A stretch of 64,000 nt of DNA, taken from assembly GCA_013076295.1 (NCBI GenBank), contig RQOL01000532.1:1984001-2048000 (forward strand), in the 5' to 3' direction. The DNA comes from Sanderia malayensis. Taxonomy: Eukaryota > Cnidaria > Scyphozoa > Semaeostomeae > Pelagiidae. A program made the translations under genes and the position numbers. Shown here in pieces: positions 36,007 to 48,800 of this stretch (the first letter of the stretch is position 1; each line of letters starts with the position of its first letter). The notes under the pieces are model-generated. The model was not told where the DNA came from and did not search any database. It saw only the letters and a list, made by a program, of their open reading frames with translations.

Positions 36007-36424
36007 GTTGTTTAACTAGTGCTTCCATGACGACACGCACGCATGCGTATTTACTGTGGAAGCAACAAATGCACTTTACAAAGACAATGGAGGTTATCAC
36101 GAATATTTTCTCTGAAAACCCCAAAAACACCAACATAAAATACAATTAAACTTGCATAATAGTGCTAAAATATATATATACACTTAGTTAAAAAAATGTA
36201 TATACAGCAAGAGGAGGTCTATGTTGTAAGGATGTTAAAAATGATTTTGGGAGTCACAATAAAGGATCTCTCCCCCAACACTTGCAAAGCTTTAGACCAA
36301 AGATTTCGGGGAAACTTTCCCACATTTTAAAGTCCCAACGCTCGAGATATACCTTGCCAATTTAGTTTGAAAGCTGATTTAACTTATTGTTGTGTTTGAA
36401 AATAAAATTCAGCTGAACATATTA
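36007..36424. promoter_or_regulatory. LRGUK upstream region / ARMC10 3' flank
   Basis: A 418-bp gap. A GCACGCATGCGTA word stands about 35 bp upstream of the LRGUK start, the kind of alternating CG/TG palindrome seen at NRF1-type sites. The rest is AT-rich and featureless. Confidence 0.35.
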
Positions 36425-38771
36425 TCATAAACGCAATATCTCTACCAGATCACTTGCTGGTTCAGACATTGAAGTGTCAAATGAGGTTTCAAGTGATCCT
36501 GGTTCCCTTAACGAAGCCAATCCTATCTCGGATTTTGTCCTTATTTCTTCATTTGAATGTTGCGTCAATTCTCGAAGTTTCTCTTCCATGTTTGATGGAA
36601 CAAACTATGGAAAGAAGTAAAAGAATGTGTTGATTAAAATCGCAACTGAAGTTAGTAGCTGATTATGTGTGGAAATGACTGCTGGAATTAGCACAAAAAG
36701 ATTATCACAAACTGCCAATCAAATGATAATTAATCAACAGAATCAATGATTCTTTGATCAATATAATCAGCAATCAATGAATCAACAAAATCAGTGATCC
36801 GTCTATCAACATGATTAATGATTACCTCAGCGACAGATAGATGTCTCTTATTTCCAATTTGCCATTTCAATTTCAATGAAGACAGAATATTAGTCAGACA
36901 AGTGATAGCACGCAGAAGAAGTTCCTCGTCTATGGAATAATCCACAAAATCTGAGATAGAATCGATGATCTGAAGAAGAAAAATATGTCCAATATAATCG
37001 CTGATTCAAGCAATGACATCAAGTGTGAGTAGAAGGAACGATTTGGTTTTGTGGATTATTGAGAGTAGGTTTATGTAGTGGTAAGAATTGAGAGAGATGA
37101 GGATAAAAAATGTGCAAACCTGTAAATCAAATTCCAGTAAATTCTCAGTGAGTTGTCGATTTGTTGATAGATTGACAAGTATCTTCAAAATTTGAAGCTG
37201 GATGGAAATTAACCATCATGTTGATAGAATAATCAAGTCATGGGATCAATCAAACAACCACTTAGAATTATTACCCCAACTACAACCAAATCCGCATAGT
37301 TCAAGCTTGTGTAATTCGAACTCTATCTAATTCGAATGAAATTTTCTGTCTTTTCAAGGATCACTAATGAACCAGCTCTCATAAAGCAAACCTCTGTAAT
37401 TCAGACTTTTTGTAATTCGAATGTTTTCACACTTCCCCAGGGTGTTCAAATTAGACAGAGTTGACTGTAATCAACAATACCTGACAAAAATAGCTGGCAA
37501 AAGCAAAAATACCTGGATTGATTTATCAGATGATTTCAGAAGATCAAAAAGATGAACAGCATGTGGAATCAGGAGATCGTGATTTTCATCAAGCGTCGTC
37601 AAATTTGTCAAGACTCTTGTAACAGCAAGATGGACACTAATCGGCACATCACGCTGACATAATAGCTCTGCCAAATCTGGAATCAAATCCTGTTGAAAAT
37701 CCGGAAAAAATAAAAACTGCATTAAAAAAAGGACATAGCTCCTGGTTTTAAAGTAGAGAGAATGGTAGATGCATTATTTGAACCTTGAGCAAAGGAATTG
37801 ACTAGCAGGCATGACAAATAGCAGCCTTGAGAATTTGAGCTTTAATACCAACCCTGAGAACGACTTGATTCTCAGCATTCATTGCCAGGTTGTTCATTAC
37901 ATTCAATGCCTGTCCCTTAATTGCCATGGATTCCGACTTCAAAAGTCTCATGATCCTCTTAAGACCTCCCAGCTCTCGAATAAGTACCTGAGAATAGAAT
38001 AACAGTTATGATTCAATCAAATACGGATTTTGGTGCCCAAGGGCCAGGGTGGGGTGTAACATGAGCCAGCTTGCTTCCCCCTGGCTTTAGGTGACCATCC
38101 ACGTTGGAGAGGGGTGTAGTGAAAGATTAACTACAAGTAGACCTCACATTAGGCTTTAATCAGCAATAAATCAGCTCAGTATACAATATGGCGGTTAACA
38201 ACACAATAACAATAACTGGCTCATGGTCCACAGGGAACCCAAAATCTATATATAATGTCCTATTGAAGTGAAGATCGTCTATTTATTACGACAAGGCGGT
38301 GGTCACCTAAAGCCAAGGGGGGGGGGGCAAACTCGATGATTTATGTAACAAAATATTCTAAGTAAATCTAAGTCATACTTGAAATTCTTTAAATGCTGTT
38401 AAAGTGCCAAGTCTGCGCAAACTATTTGATACTTTCTCATCGTCTACACTATCTAAAAGCTCTAGCAGCCTCTTGAAACGATTTTCACCAAAATCATCTT
38501 TATCTAAAAGATAAAAATCAGGTCAGAAGCACAGGTAAAAATTAAAAGGAATGAGAGGGTGAAACTTTCAAACGAACAAAAGTCAGCATTGTCATGTTGG
38601 TTTTATCACCACCTTACCATCATTTTCAGTTGGTTTTTCTAACGCTTTCGACTTCATAGGTCCATTAATAGCTCTATACGCAATATAGCCTAAGCACATT
38701 ACGCCAACTGCTGCTATACTTAAACAAATTGAGCGAAAATTGTTTTTAAGCGTGGACAAGGCAGGCGCCAT
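36425..38771 (-). CDS. ARMC10: Armadillo repeat-containing protein 10-like, 7 exons, 330 aa
   Basis: Membrane-anchored armadillo protein; mammalian ARMC10 sits on mitochondria and ER and affects mitochondrial trafficking. Exons: 38771-38618, 38503-38379, 37987-37853, 37689-37513, 37197-37120, 36969-36826, 36604-36425; phases agree (993 nt; human 343 aa). The N-terminus is a signal-anchor (MAPALSTLKNNFRSICLS, then a hydrophobic stretch) followed by a basic/acidic linker. Armadillo repeats follow, e.g. GLKRIMRLLKSES with VMNNLAMNAENQ, VTRVLTNLTTLDENH and ILKILVNLSTN. Helix content and size fit. In human this gene lies beside NAPEPLD and close to FBXL13, as here. The last exon is Ser/Glu-rich. 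Introns hold two MITEs. Confidence 0.88.
37283..37467. mobile_element. Pogo/Tc1-like MITE in an ARMC10 intron
   Basis: Begins CAACCAAATCCGCATAGTTC and ends with the inverse of CAGTCAACTCTGTCTAATTTG, with TA on both sides. Same family as 10478-10642 and 47715-47899. Confidence 0.75.
38071..38330. mobile_element. 260-bp inverted-repeat element with TTGC(C)n TGGCTTTAGGTGACC ends
   Basis: 38071-38100 and 38297-38330 are inverted copies; the shared core is TTGGCTTTAGGTGACCA preceded by a C run. No ORF lies inside. A clear target duplication was not found. Probably a MITE of an unassigned family, in ARMC10 intron 2. Confidence 0.6.
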
Positions 38772-39330
38772 TTTGAAATTTTAAAAGATGCGCAGATTTT
38801 TTTTACCGCGCCGCCAGCATGAAAACGAGGCAGCCTGGCATTGTAATGCATCGAGCAGGCTATACGTATAAAGCTAAAGCAAGTATCAAGTGGTATGTGA
38901 GATGAAGGGTAAATAGAAACTAATATATTTAATCTTGCGCAATTAATTCGTTTAAAATCAGCACGGTATTAATACATCGATACTGCAAGTATATAGTTGC
39001 AGAATAAAAAAAAACAATGTAAAAATGCAGTGTTCCTCAACAAATTTTTATTTTTTGCTTAATGTATACCCAAAATTTCTTTTGAGTATACATTAAGAAT
39101 TCAATTATTCTTAACTTGACCACTGCTTTAAGGCACATTTTCTGCACGTATTAAGTATTGGCATCTATCTTGATCTTGTTCAAAGAAAAAGGCGCTGATT
39201 GGTCAATTTTAGGCGCTTGTTGCCTGGGTGATGCCTCGATTTCGCTTTCTCAAGACTTGAATTACTGGTCGCATTGCATGCAACAGGCTCAGAATTCGGC
39301 ATTTCATCAGAAAAACAGAAATATCTCAGC
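38772..39330. promoter_or_regulatory. ARMC10 promoter side and GEMIN2 3' flank
   Basis: A 559-bp gap between the ARMC10 start and the GEMIN2 stop. Near 39050-39100 there is a small inverted pair around aatgtatacccaaaatttct / gagtatacatt. No gene is seen. Confidence 0.35.
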
Positions 39331-41784
39331 TCAACCTTCTTCCACCAAGTCTGTCTGCCCAAAATACCTGTTAAAATCGACAAAAATTTAGATAATTCCA
39401 AAGAGAAAACAAGTATTTGCAAAAAGCGATATACAACCTGAAATCCACAACCTTGCATTCTCAATCTAACATTCAAAAATAGCTGGTACAATACTCCAGA
39501 AAAATCTTACTGACTTTACGAACCTTGTAACAAGTGTGATAATTAAATTCAACGGTGCCAGCCGGTCATCATTTTCATCAACCTAAAAAAACAGATTAAC
39601 CCCCAGCTCATTTTCAACCCACTAATGCATTTATGATCAATGTAATAATGTAATCAGGGGGCTCGCATAGTCATTGTGCATTTGCTGCTGACAAATACTT
39701 ACTAAGCAAGCGCGTAAGTCTGCGCAGCGTCTTGCCAAAGTGCGGAGGAGCGATGAAACGTTTGGAGGCAGTGGCTTCTCAAGACAAGCAAAGAGTGCGA
39801 AGATCCATCTACCCTGAAAGAAAAGAAACAATGTTTAATTAAACGCAATACATCAGGTGACACTCATTACATTAGCTTTGAAAATCGGAAACATAGCGAA
39901 ACATAATAACTACTAAAGCTTTTCGTCTGACACTCATCGAAGTAGTACGTCAGAAAGAGAACAAAAATGAAAACCTAACAAATTATTATACCCAGAAGAG
40001 GATCAAAATGGGTATAATAATTTGTAAGGTTTTCATTTTTCAGTGAGTTACGAGTGAGACACAGGGACGCAATGTAGTGAGTCTAACTAATGCAAGGTAT
40101 GTTGCTTGAAGTGAGATGCTTTACTATGGTGTTCATAAGGATGAATTAAAGCAACAAATGTGCTTTGTATCTGCATTTAGTGAGCATATCATGAAGTGCT
40201 GTGAAGAGCAAATGTGGCATACTTGTGCGTCCGAAAATCAAAGTGCTTGGAGCCAGGAAAGTTGGAATTTTAGCACAGTTATTACTGTACGCTGAAAGAC
40301 GATTTGATATGTAAACGAAGAAATATTGTTTGCATTTAGACGAACAATTAAATCAAATCTGGGTGTAAAAAGAATCAATGGTAATACCTGTTTCAAAGAG
40401 GTAACAATGCTCAGCAAAGGTTGGTTGCCCTGAAAATTCACATCAACAATTTTAAATCAATTAATTTTGGCAAATGGGTCTGAAACATTGATTGCTCTAA
40501 AAGCACACCTTATCCAGTTTTGTAAAATAGCCTATGATACCCTATGATACCATAAAATACCATAATTAGACCTTATGATACTTAGTGATATCCTAAAATC
40601 CGATATGTTGGGTATGTGAGGTTTGCACACAAGAGTCAAAGAAAGGCATGCTGGTGAAATCATCAGTCAATTGTTCCACACTCATACCTCAACCAGTTTT
40701 GCAAATGTTTCTTCTGGACCATCACTTCTGCTTTCCTTTTTGCTTTTCATGTTTCTGTAAAACGTAATGCAATTATTTTTAGTACCATTAAGAGCTTTTG
40801 CATTGCAGCATAAATCTCAAGAACTTTCAGACGTCTACCTCTGCTTTCTGATTTCCTTCCATTTTTCTTCACCCAAGCAAAATATACACCACTGATCCTC
40901 ATTATGAATGCTTGGCTAAGAATTGATATTTAGTAATGATTAATCTATGATTAATCACATTTAGCTAATCACATAATCAAACAATCACTGATTAATCAAC
41001 ATCAGCTTACCAGACTGAAGCTCCTATTAGAATTATCCTTTCTTTTGAAGTAATTTATCCCCTGCAGAAATTAAAATTAAACATGGCTTAACTAAATATT
41101 AAATATTATCTACCTAAAAATCTAATAATTGGCTATCAGAATATAATAGGATATTGAATGTGTATACCTGTCTGAGTTCAGCGAACTCTGAAGCTTGATA
41201 CAATTGCCAGTCTTTTGATGGTATAAAGCAATTACGTGCTGGAGTTAACACAGTTTTAACCTTCAAAATATTGATAAATAGGCTACATTCTTAACATTAA
41301 ACATCCCAGAATGACATACAATACAATCTAGCTCTACACTCCACTCTATACAATGTGATTTATATTATTTTTATAAAATTAGAAGTATATAGTTCATACC
41401 AGGTTTTTATTGCTTTCATGCTGTCTGACGCCTTGGGGTAAGTCTTTTGCAACCACTACCTCGGGACAAAGTGAAGCTTCCTTTCTATGGAAATGGAATA
41501 TTATTGATACAGGATACAAACTGGATTGAGTGAACGTCAACAATAGAGAGAAATGGAGTTGAAAGATAACAACAAATGACCTAAAGTCCAATTCCAGTGG
41601 AAAGATGGATGTCCCTTACGTACAGAAGTTTGATGATAATTCTTTATTTCACTTACTGCACTCTCCTCAGATATTCATAAGCAGACGTGGCTGGTTTTGA
41701 GAAGTCTGTGTCTTCATCTTTGCTGTTCGTTTTCACTTTTCGTCGGCCATACGATTGAGTTGGTGGACCAAGTGCAACTTCCAT
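39331..41784 (-). CDS. GEMIN2: Gemin2 (SMN complex), 11 exons, one in-frame TGA
   Basis: Binds SMN and the Sm ring during snRNP assembly. Exons: 41784-41657, 41484-41400, 41260-41168, 41061-41011, 40915-40839, 40754-40688, 40429-40388, 40291-40223, 39813-39703, 39582-39524, 39367-39331; phases agree (819 nt, 272 codons). Family marks: [67 protein letters not shown] and [11 protein letters not shown] at the end. Exon 8 begins and ends in phase 0 but codon 199 is TGA (40240-40238), in LSWLQAL(stop)FSDAQ. Either the gene is broken here, the stop is read through, or the base is an error. The first exon starts 180 bp from the divergent cGAS-like gene. Confidence 0.88.
39963..40040. repeat. 78-bp near-perfect hairpin in a GEMIN2 intron
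   Basis: The 32-bp arms 39963-39994 and 40009-40040 pair with one mismatch around a 14-nt loop. The arms contain acaaattattatacccа-type sequence and its mirror. It could be a small MITE or a pre-miRNA-like hairpin. Confidence 0.8.
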
Positions 41785-41964
41785 TTTAAATTTTTCAAAA
41801 AGAATAAAAGTGGGAGACACAAACAAATCGAGAAATGTCATTTGCGAGGAGAAAACATTGTTTTGGCAACCCTATTGCTTTGCTTGCGGGCAGAAGGTCT
41901 TCAGGCAAAAAGCAACAATAGGTTAGGCTTCATGCACACAAATAAAAGGCCTTTCAGATAAAGA
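41785..41964. promoter_or_regulatory. 180-bp bidirectional promoter, GEMIN2 / cGAS-like gene
   Basis: The two start codons face away from each other with only 180 bp between them, so 5' UTRs and both promoters must fit here or overlap. The sequence has no TATA box; a short GC-richer stretch lies at about 41880-41900. Confidence 0.55.
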
Positions 41965-44819
41965 ATGGTGGATAGAAAAGGCTTTGAAATTAACGATGGT
42001 CGACAAATGAATGACAACGAGCTTAATCAATATTTCAAGAAGCTGGTACGAGCTCCCAATGGCGTGTCTCATGTTAGCCATATTGCCGACTACGAAGGTT
42101 ATCCACAGAGGATTTTAAAGATAGCTAGGTTATATCTCGGTGACTGGGTGATCAAATATGCCAAGATCACGGGCAGTGTGGCACAAAATCTTAAATGTGA
42201 ATCTTTCAAAAGCAAAGGCGATGCTGATGTTATGTTCCTGTCGAAGTTTCCAGAAATTAATTCAGAAAATAAGGAATATTCTATCATTTCAGGTTTGTGA
42301 ATTTATTTTTTGCTTTGTTTTTTGTTAAAAGCGTTACTTGTTGTTGTGCAAAGCTGATGGGGAAAGAGGGGTACGTTACATGTGACTACCCTTAGCAATA
42401 AACGAAATAACGTAGCACTTTGTTATACAATAAAACCAGCGAATCTAGAACTTTTATAGCCTGATGTTTCTGCCCCAAGGCAATGTAAAAATGAAACATA
42501 CTGTATTATTTGAACGATAAATTAAACTGGGTGCAAAATCAACATTATTTTATATAGGCTCGCTATATCTGGAATAAATGATATAAAATCTTCAAATGGT
42601 GTCATAAGGCAGTAAAATTCAGGAATATTGGACTCAAAATGACGCAACCTAGAAACTTTGTTATTTCCGAGAAATAAAAATTTCTTGAAAAGCAAACAAA
42701 GGAACCACATGTGTCATTCATTTCTTGGCAGGAAGTGAAATCGGGTTTTGTAGAATCAAATACAACAGCAAAGCATCATGGGCCGGTAACCACACCCCAT
42801 ACCCGATGGTACGCGATGAAACTGATGACGTCACAGTCGTAAAAGCCTCCAGCTTGCGACAACTGGAGTTGGGGTGGTGGCCATTGGAGCTGCAGCCAGC
42901 CATGTTAGTGCTGGACTTCCTTGGCAAGCGAACCTACATGTTTTCGAAGTTCGAGCAACCAGAGAACGGCGCAGCAATCAGCATATCATGGTCATCTTCT
43001 TACTCAACATTAGGTACATTTGACAGCCCTGGCATTAGGTTCTATAAGATATTCACACAGAGTTACATGAAGAACATCATGCCACTGTTAGAGGTGGAGT
43101 TGCGTGGTGATATTGAGAAATTTTTCAAGATATTCATGGACGTGCTACAGGTGACTGTACACTACATAGAATCCGATGTCCACATGGTGACGATTGACAG
43201 GAACACGGATTATCTGTACGACATTGGTATATTCTATTACGCCATGCAATACTGCGCTAAACAGCTGCGCACAAGACGTGTTTGCATCAGTAAAGGCAAT
43301 CTGTCCTGGCTGCAGTCAAAGTGTGAAGAGCTGATTGAAAGTACAAGGCGAGAAACGGAATTAGTGTTGGATATTAAAGAGGAGATCAGACACAAGAAGA
43401 CTGGGTCTGTTGATCTTGTTCCGGCAATCGATTGCAGGGGGTTCCCGGATGAAGCAATGCCATGGAAACAAAGAGTTCAGGGGAAATCCTGGCCACCACA
43501 GCGAATCGTAGAACAAGTTATCGAAGCAGGTAAGTAGAAAGATTCACTTATGTCCGCTGCGAAGGAGGATACGAATGATAGCAATGATGTATCTTTCACA
43601 TCCCGCAGGGTTCCAGCTCGTGCCAAAAGCTCCGAAATCCAATATTTCCAGCATGACTTGCGATACCTCATTCAGGTATTCATTTAACGATGCCGAAAAC
43701 CTTCTTTGCTTAAGTCTGAGTGACCAGCACAGAGAGGTATTTCGCATTGTCAAGATGTTCTATTACGAGAAACTGCAACGCGAGCCGAAACTTCTCGAAA
43801 CATATCATCTCAAGACGCTGCTTTTCTGGTTTCTCGAAGAGCAAACTGGCGACGAATCTGCTTGCATTGGTGACGACAATAAGCTCGCAGAGTTGTGCTT
43901 AGCAGTGCTGCGTAGGCTCGCAGGGGCATTGAGAGAACACCATCTCTCGCACTATTTCATAGAAGAGATTAATTTATTCCATTATTTGAACAACGACGAG
44001 TTGAACGAGCTTGCCATGGTAGTCGATGACATCACCAATGATCCAATAGGTAATACAGGACCAGTGATTGAATCAATTATCGAGTTTTACAACAAGAAGA
44101 TCACCCAACCGACGATTCAGTATGATGACTTTGACACTGGTGTGTTCTTCGAACAAGCTGATAGGTTTTTCAAGACAGTGAGCAGCGAACCGAATGTCCC
44201 AAACAATACTGAGGATGATGATGATAATGACGATGGAAAGAGGTGTACCAATCATAAAGACACCAACATCAATGATAGAAACAACGACTCCACTGTTGCC
44301 AATGACGACGAGGCATTACCAAGGATACTGAGATTCCTTTCTGATCTGATGCTGGCGCGTGTTATGGAGGAGCAACTTCGCGCGCAAAATCTGGACGGTC
44401 ACCAATTGAAACGACTCAGATTGTCGCCATTCTTGTCCTTCATTCTGACAATGCTTCCAGTTACCCGTGACGTCATCACAGCAACATCCGTCCCAGTACT
44501 GGGTTGTTCGCAAGAGAAGTACTTCAAGAAAATCGCATTCTACAGAATGCTCCTCCGCATCGGCTTTTTCCTTTACAACCTGAATTGCATTGCAATGTTG
44601 CTACGCATGGTGACAGTTTCAAGCAGGGTGTTTAAGTTTTTAAAACTGGACCGACTGGGTAGATTGTTGTATGGCGTAAGAAGACGTTGTGAAGTGTACG
44701 ATGGACCTTCTAGTCAACTTGTCACGTTTTTATCTGGTTGTTTTGGAGTGATCATCACTGTTATCTCTTGTCTGTTATTTTTAGCTATTTTTTGGTTCTT
44801 TACTTTCAAACATACATGA
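41965..44819 (+). CDS. cGAS-like / Mab-21 nucleotidyltransferase with C-terminal membrane anchor, 3 exons, 778 aa
   Basis: Exons 41965-42292, 42732-43529, 43609-44819; both junctions are phase 1 and the total is 2337 nt. The N-terminal half has the nucleotidyltransferase core: GS (70-71), then DAD (86-88) and a third acid in SVDLVPAI (D337), the positions of cGAS E225/D227/D319. The C-terminal half has the Mab-21/cGAS helical lobe: FQLVPK (377-382), FRYSF (397-401), YHLKTL (441-446) and NLFHYLNND. No Cys/His zinc-thumb cluster is visible, so DNA sensing like human cGAS is unlikely and RNA or another ligand is possible. About 248 residues separate DAD and D337, far more than in cGAS (about 92). 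An acidic low-complexity loop follows the core. A hydrophobic segment at 749-772 with a short FKHT end suggests a tail-anchored protein. Activity is inferred only. Confidence 0.85.
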
Positions 44820-45864
44820 TTTAGTGTCAAGAAAATATCAAATATCTCTATCAAACATAATTTAATTTATACAATTGTAGAACAATTTTATGAAGAATTG
44901 TTTTCGCTTAAAAAGTTTTTTGTTCTGCGAAAGTTTACTAATCGGAAATTGTGAACGACGATACGCGGTCAAATCAAGATAACTCGAACCTCCAAGAGAC
45001 CGATGAAAGTGGTTCGAGCTAGTGAATGTTGGGGTTATCTGGTATTAGAAAGTACTAGGAAAATGTTCAAGGGAAATGTTCTGGTTATCCAAAGTTCTTA
45101 TCATCGCGGGATCGAGTTATTGGAATTCTACATGCTATACAAGCGTTGAATCAATCGATCATTCAACTCAGGCATTGTAATGTTTGGTTGACGTCAAATC
45201 ATGCTTATTCGTTGCCTTGAGATGACACTATCAAAGGCACAACGGACAAAAATGACCTCGTTCAGAGGACTGAGCAGACTTCCTTACCTTGCATTGGAGA
45301 GGCAATGTATTCATGTAATTGATAAATCGTGATGTAAACTATCATTCTGACCAGCAAGAAGCATTGGCGGAATCTCCTGAGATCTCTTGGGAACCCCAAG
45401 GATCTCCAGGGATCTTTTAAAATATCCAAGAATCTCTTAGAAGCCCCAAAGATTCCCTGGAATCTCTTAAGAAACCCAAGGATTTCCTGTAATCTCTTAA
45501 GAGCGCCTAGGATCCCGAGGGATCTCTTAGGAACCCCAGGGATCTCTTACAAAATCCAGAGATCTCTAGGATCTTTTAGGATCGTCATCAAAGACCTCAG
45601 ATTGCTTTAATGACGTGGGTAGAGACACTTTCGAACAAAGGTGGATCATCGAACCCGTGGAAAACGTTCTGCACTTTGGATGCCATCTTTTGAGCCAAAC
45701 CCCTGAAAGGAACACGAACAACATGAACAGCAATGCAAACGAGGCGCTATCTAATTACCCATACAACCCCCTGGAAAATAATGGTCGCATGAAGCAATCC
45801 ACTAGGTTTAATAGTTAATCACGGGGGGTTAAGTCTATTAAGATGAATCATTTCAAAACAGTGC
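44820..45864. other. Convergent intergenic region with decayed MITE and 30-bp-like tandem array
   Basis: 44969-45135 has pogo-like MITE words (agataactcgaacctccaag, ggttcgagct, gatcgagttattgg). 45360-45590 is a degenerate tandem array on the theme ggatctcttagga-accccaa with a spacing near 30 bp. No gene is supported; a 67-aa ORF at 45615-45818 has no protein features. The array lies in the 3' flank shared with FBXL13. Confidence 0.5.
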
Positions 45865-48800
45865 TTACTTTGAGATTCCCCTGCAATTTCTGATTGACAG
45901 ATTCTTCAAATTTCTACAACCTTTTCTCAGAAATCTCAAGGCTCGGTCGCTAGAAAAATAAATGACTTCGTAATTCAATAAAATTATCTACAAAGGAACA
46001 GACAAATAACCTAAAGTTTATATTAGAAATCGGAATAGGAGCATTAAATCTAATCTTGCATTATTTTCTTGTGATTAAACCTTACATTAATAAAAAACTG
46101 AGTCACTTTAGCGTGCAATTCAATTTCTTTTCTAAAATTGTGGAATGGCTCTATGTCGTCTGCAGATAGGTATATAGATAGGCAGATAGATACTATGGCT
46201 CAAATAGAAGTAGATATATAAGAGTAGATAAAAGTGTAGATATAAAAGATTCACTCACCTTATCAGACCACAGTTTGATAAATCCAAGGAATCGATGAAA
46301 TGACAGACACCTGATAAATATTGCAAGCTTGCATCTGTTAGCTGAGAAAGGAGAAAATAATCAATCAGGGTCTCAGTTCAATTCCAGTACAAGCCTGACC
46401 GGAATCAAGTTCACCTAGAAACCTAGCAGAGGATAAATTAATACATTGACTCACAAGTCTGCAGCCGGATATGTTGAGTGTTCGCAGCCGACGACAACAG
46501 AATGCCAGTGACTTTATGGCGTGATCAGAAATGAGCTGAAAAAGGGATCATTGTGCATTAAATTTATGATGATGATATGGAAATTATGATGCATTTTAGG
46601 AGGATTGTTGAATGATGGAAGAACTGGAGCAACGTCGATTGTTTCAAACCGAATATGACCGTGAAGATAACTCTAGGATGTGACCATGAAGATAACCGAA
46701 TATGACCGTGAAGATAACTCCAGGATGTGACCGTGAAGATAACCGAATATGACCGTGAAGATAACTCTAGGATGTGACCGTGAAGATAACCGAATATGAC
46801 CGTGAAGATAATTCTAGGATGTGACCGTGAAGATAACCGAATATGACCGTGAAGATAATATCACATTTTGACTTTCAGAAGAATATTCGACTTTATTCAC
46901 TGGCTGTGGCTTACTGCTTACCTTGCAATCAGAAACATCAAAGTTTTCGAGACTTCGGGTCTGTTGAACGAGTTTCTAAAATAAAAAATTATATGACCAT
47001 TACTATATAACATTACACAAAAGAAAATAGTGCGAAGATGACTAATGCTTTATAAGAAACTTATAGATCAGATTCAGACCTGAATTCCAGATTCAAACTT
47101 ATAGATCAGATTCAAACCTGAATTCCAATGTCAGTGATACTACTGCAGCCAGATATGACAATATCCTTGAATCTCGTATTGTTACCGAGGGCAGCGATGC
47201 CTTGATCCTGAACGAGGCAGCCAGACAAATCCACCGATATGAGGCTGAGAATCGTGCCTAGCAGCTCGACGCCAGCGTCGGTCACGTGTTCACAATAGCT
47301 CAGGTTAATATAGGTCAACGAGAAGCACCTGTATAAAAATACATTCTGTTAATATTCAACTACTTTACCCCCCGGAAACAAATTGCTAAGTCTTCATTTA
47401 TGAAAGGAAATTGTCAAATTCCAGGAGGTTTCGAATACGAACAAACCTTTGTGCGATTCTTAATACGCTGACGTCACTGACTCGTAAACAATTTGTCAGA
47501 TTCAGTTCTCTGAGCTTTGTGCCTGATGCGCCCTCAACAACATAGCGCACACCCGTATCCGATAGCCTGTGGAGGAGATGAATTATTGGACTTTAATGAA
47601 CAAACGGTATGCTATGTCATTTTCTTATCGGAATTGCCTTACAACAATCCCACAATTTTACTACAAAGCTGTCATTTAGTCACTGTCTTCATTCCTAATT
47701 TCTCATAAAAACTACAGTCAACTCTGTCTAATTCGAACAGCCTGTGGAAGCGTGAAAATTCACGAATTACAAAAAGTTCGAATTATAGAGGTTTGTTTGA
47801 TAAGAATTGGTTCATTAGTGATCCTTGAAGGGACAGAGAATTTCATTCGAATTAGACAGAGTTCAAATTGCACGAGTTCGAACTATGCAGATTTGACTGT
47901 GTGCCTCCTTATTGACACATAATTAAATAAACAAATAAGCAAGAGGTAAACAATTTGCATACCTAATGCAATCAGCAATATTGGCAACAGTGACATTTTT
48001 GCTTTGGCTCAGAGCTTTCAATGATAAATCCGTCAACCGTTCACAGTCGACAAGATGGATTCTCTTCAACTCAGGGCAACACTTCACCAAACTTCTCACT
48101 GCTGAATCCGTTATACGACTGTTGCCTGCGAGAAATACACTCTTTTTTATAAGAACACACTTTATAAGAACACTGAAGCTCGATTTCAAACGGAGAACAA
48201 TAGAAAAACAATAGTCTATTGTTTAGAACACTAAAAGAAATAAGAACATCTGAGCCTCGGCAAAAATTTACTGGTTCTTATAAGAAAAAAGAGTGTAAAT
48301 AGTTAGTTAATCCCCTTACCCCACAACTCACAAGAGAACAGTACAAGATAAAGCAAGCTTAGGGTAGATAATACGATAGCAGCATTAAGATGTTATCATA
48401 GATAAAAATATGCTGATCGGCACCGAAGACTTGGTTGGACTAGCCTCGTTTTCAATCAACTTATAATCAGCCTCGATTAAGCCCAGCCTCTGTTCTGATC
48501 ACAGTTGCCCTTTGTTGAAAACATGACAAAAACTGAAAATATATGAAATCATAAGTTACCTTCTAGTTCAATAACCTGTAGTTTTTTCGACCCACATAAG
48601 CTTTTAACAGCCATGTCTGTCAACAAAGGCGAATTCATTGCTGAGAAGTATTTCAAATTTTTGCAACCAGACATAAACGCCTATAAACAAATCGGAGTTG
48701 CATTATTAAAATAAGCAATATCGTAGCTAGGGCACAAGTTTATTTCCCAGAAAAACCCCCGTATTAAGAAATCATTATTGTTGAGTTTGAATAGCAAGCT

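Noticed and set aside
39180..39330. C-terminal extension of Gemin2 ([10 protein letters not shown]...)
   Set aside because: It requires the wrong frame; with donor at 39524 and acceptor at 39367 the protein ends [11 protein letters not shown], as in the family.
45615..45818. 67-aa + strand ORF in the intergenic region before FBXL13
   Set aside because: No domain, low-complexity surroundings and no splice or promoter support.
46640..46860. Regular repeats that might suggest a CRISPR array
   Set aside because: Units are contiguous without unique spacers, in an intron of an animal gene.
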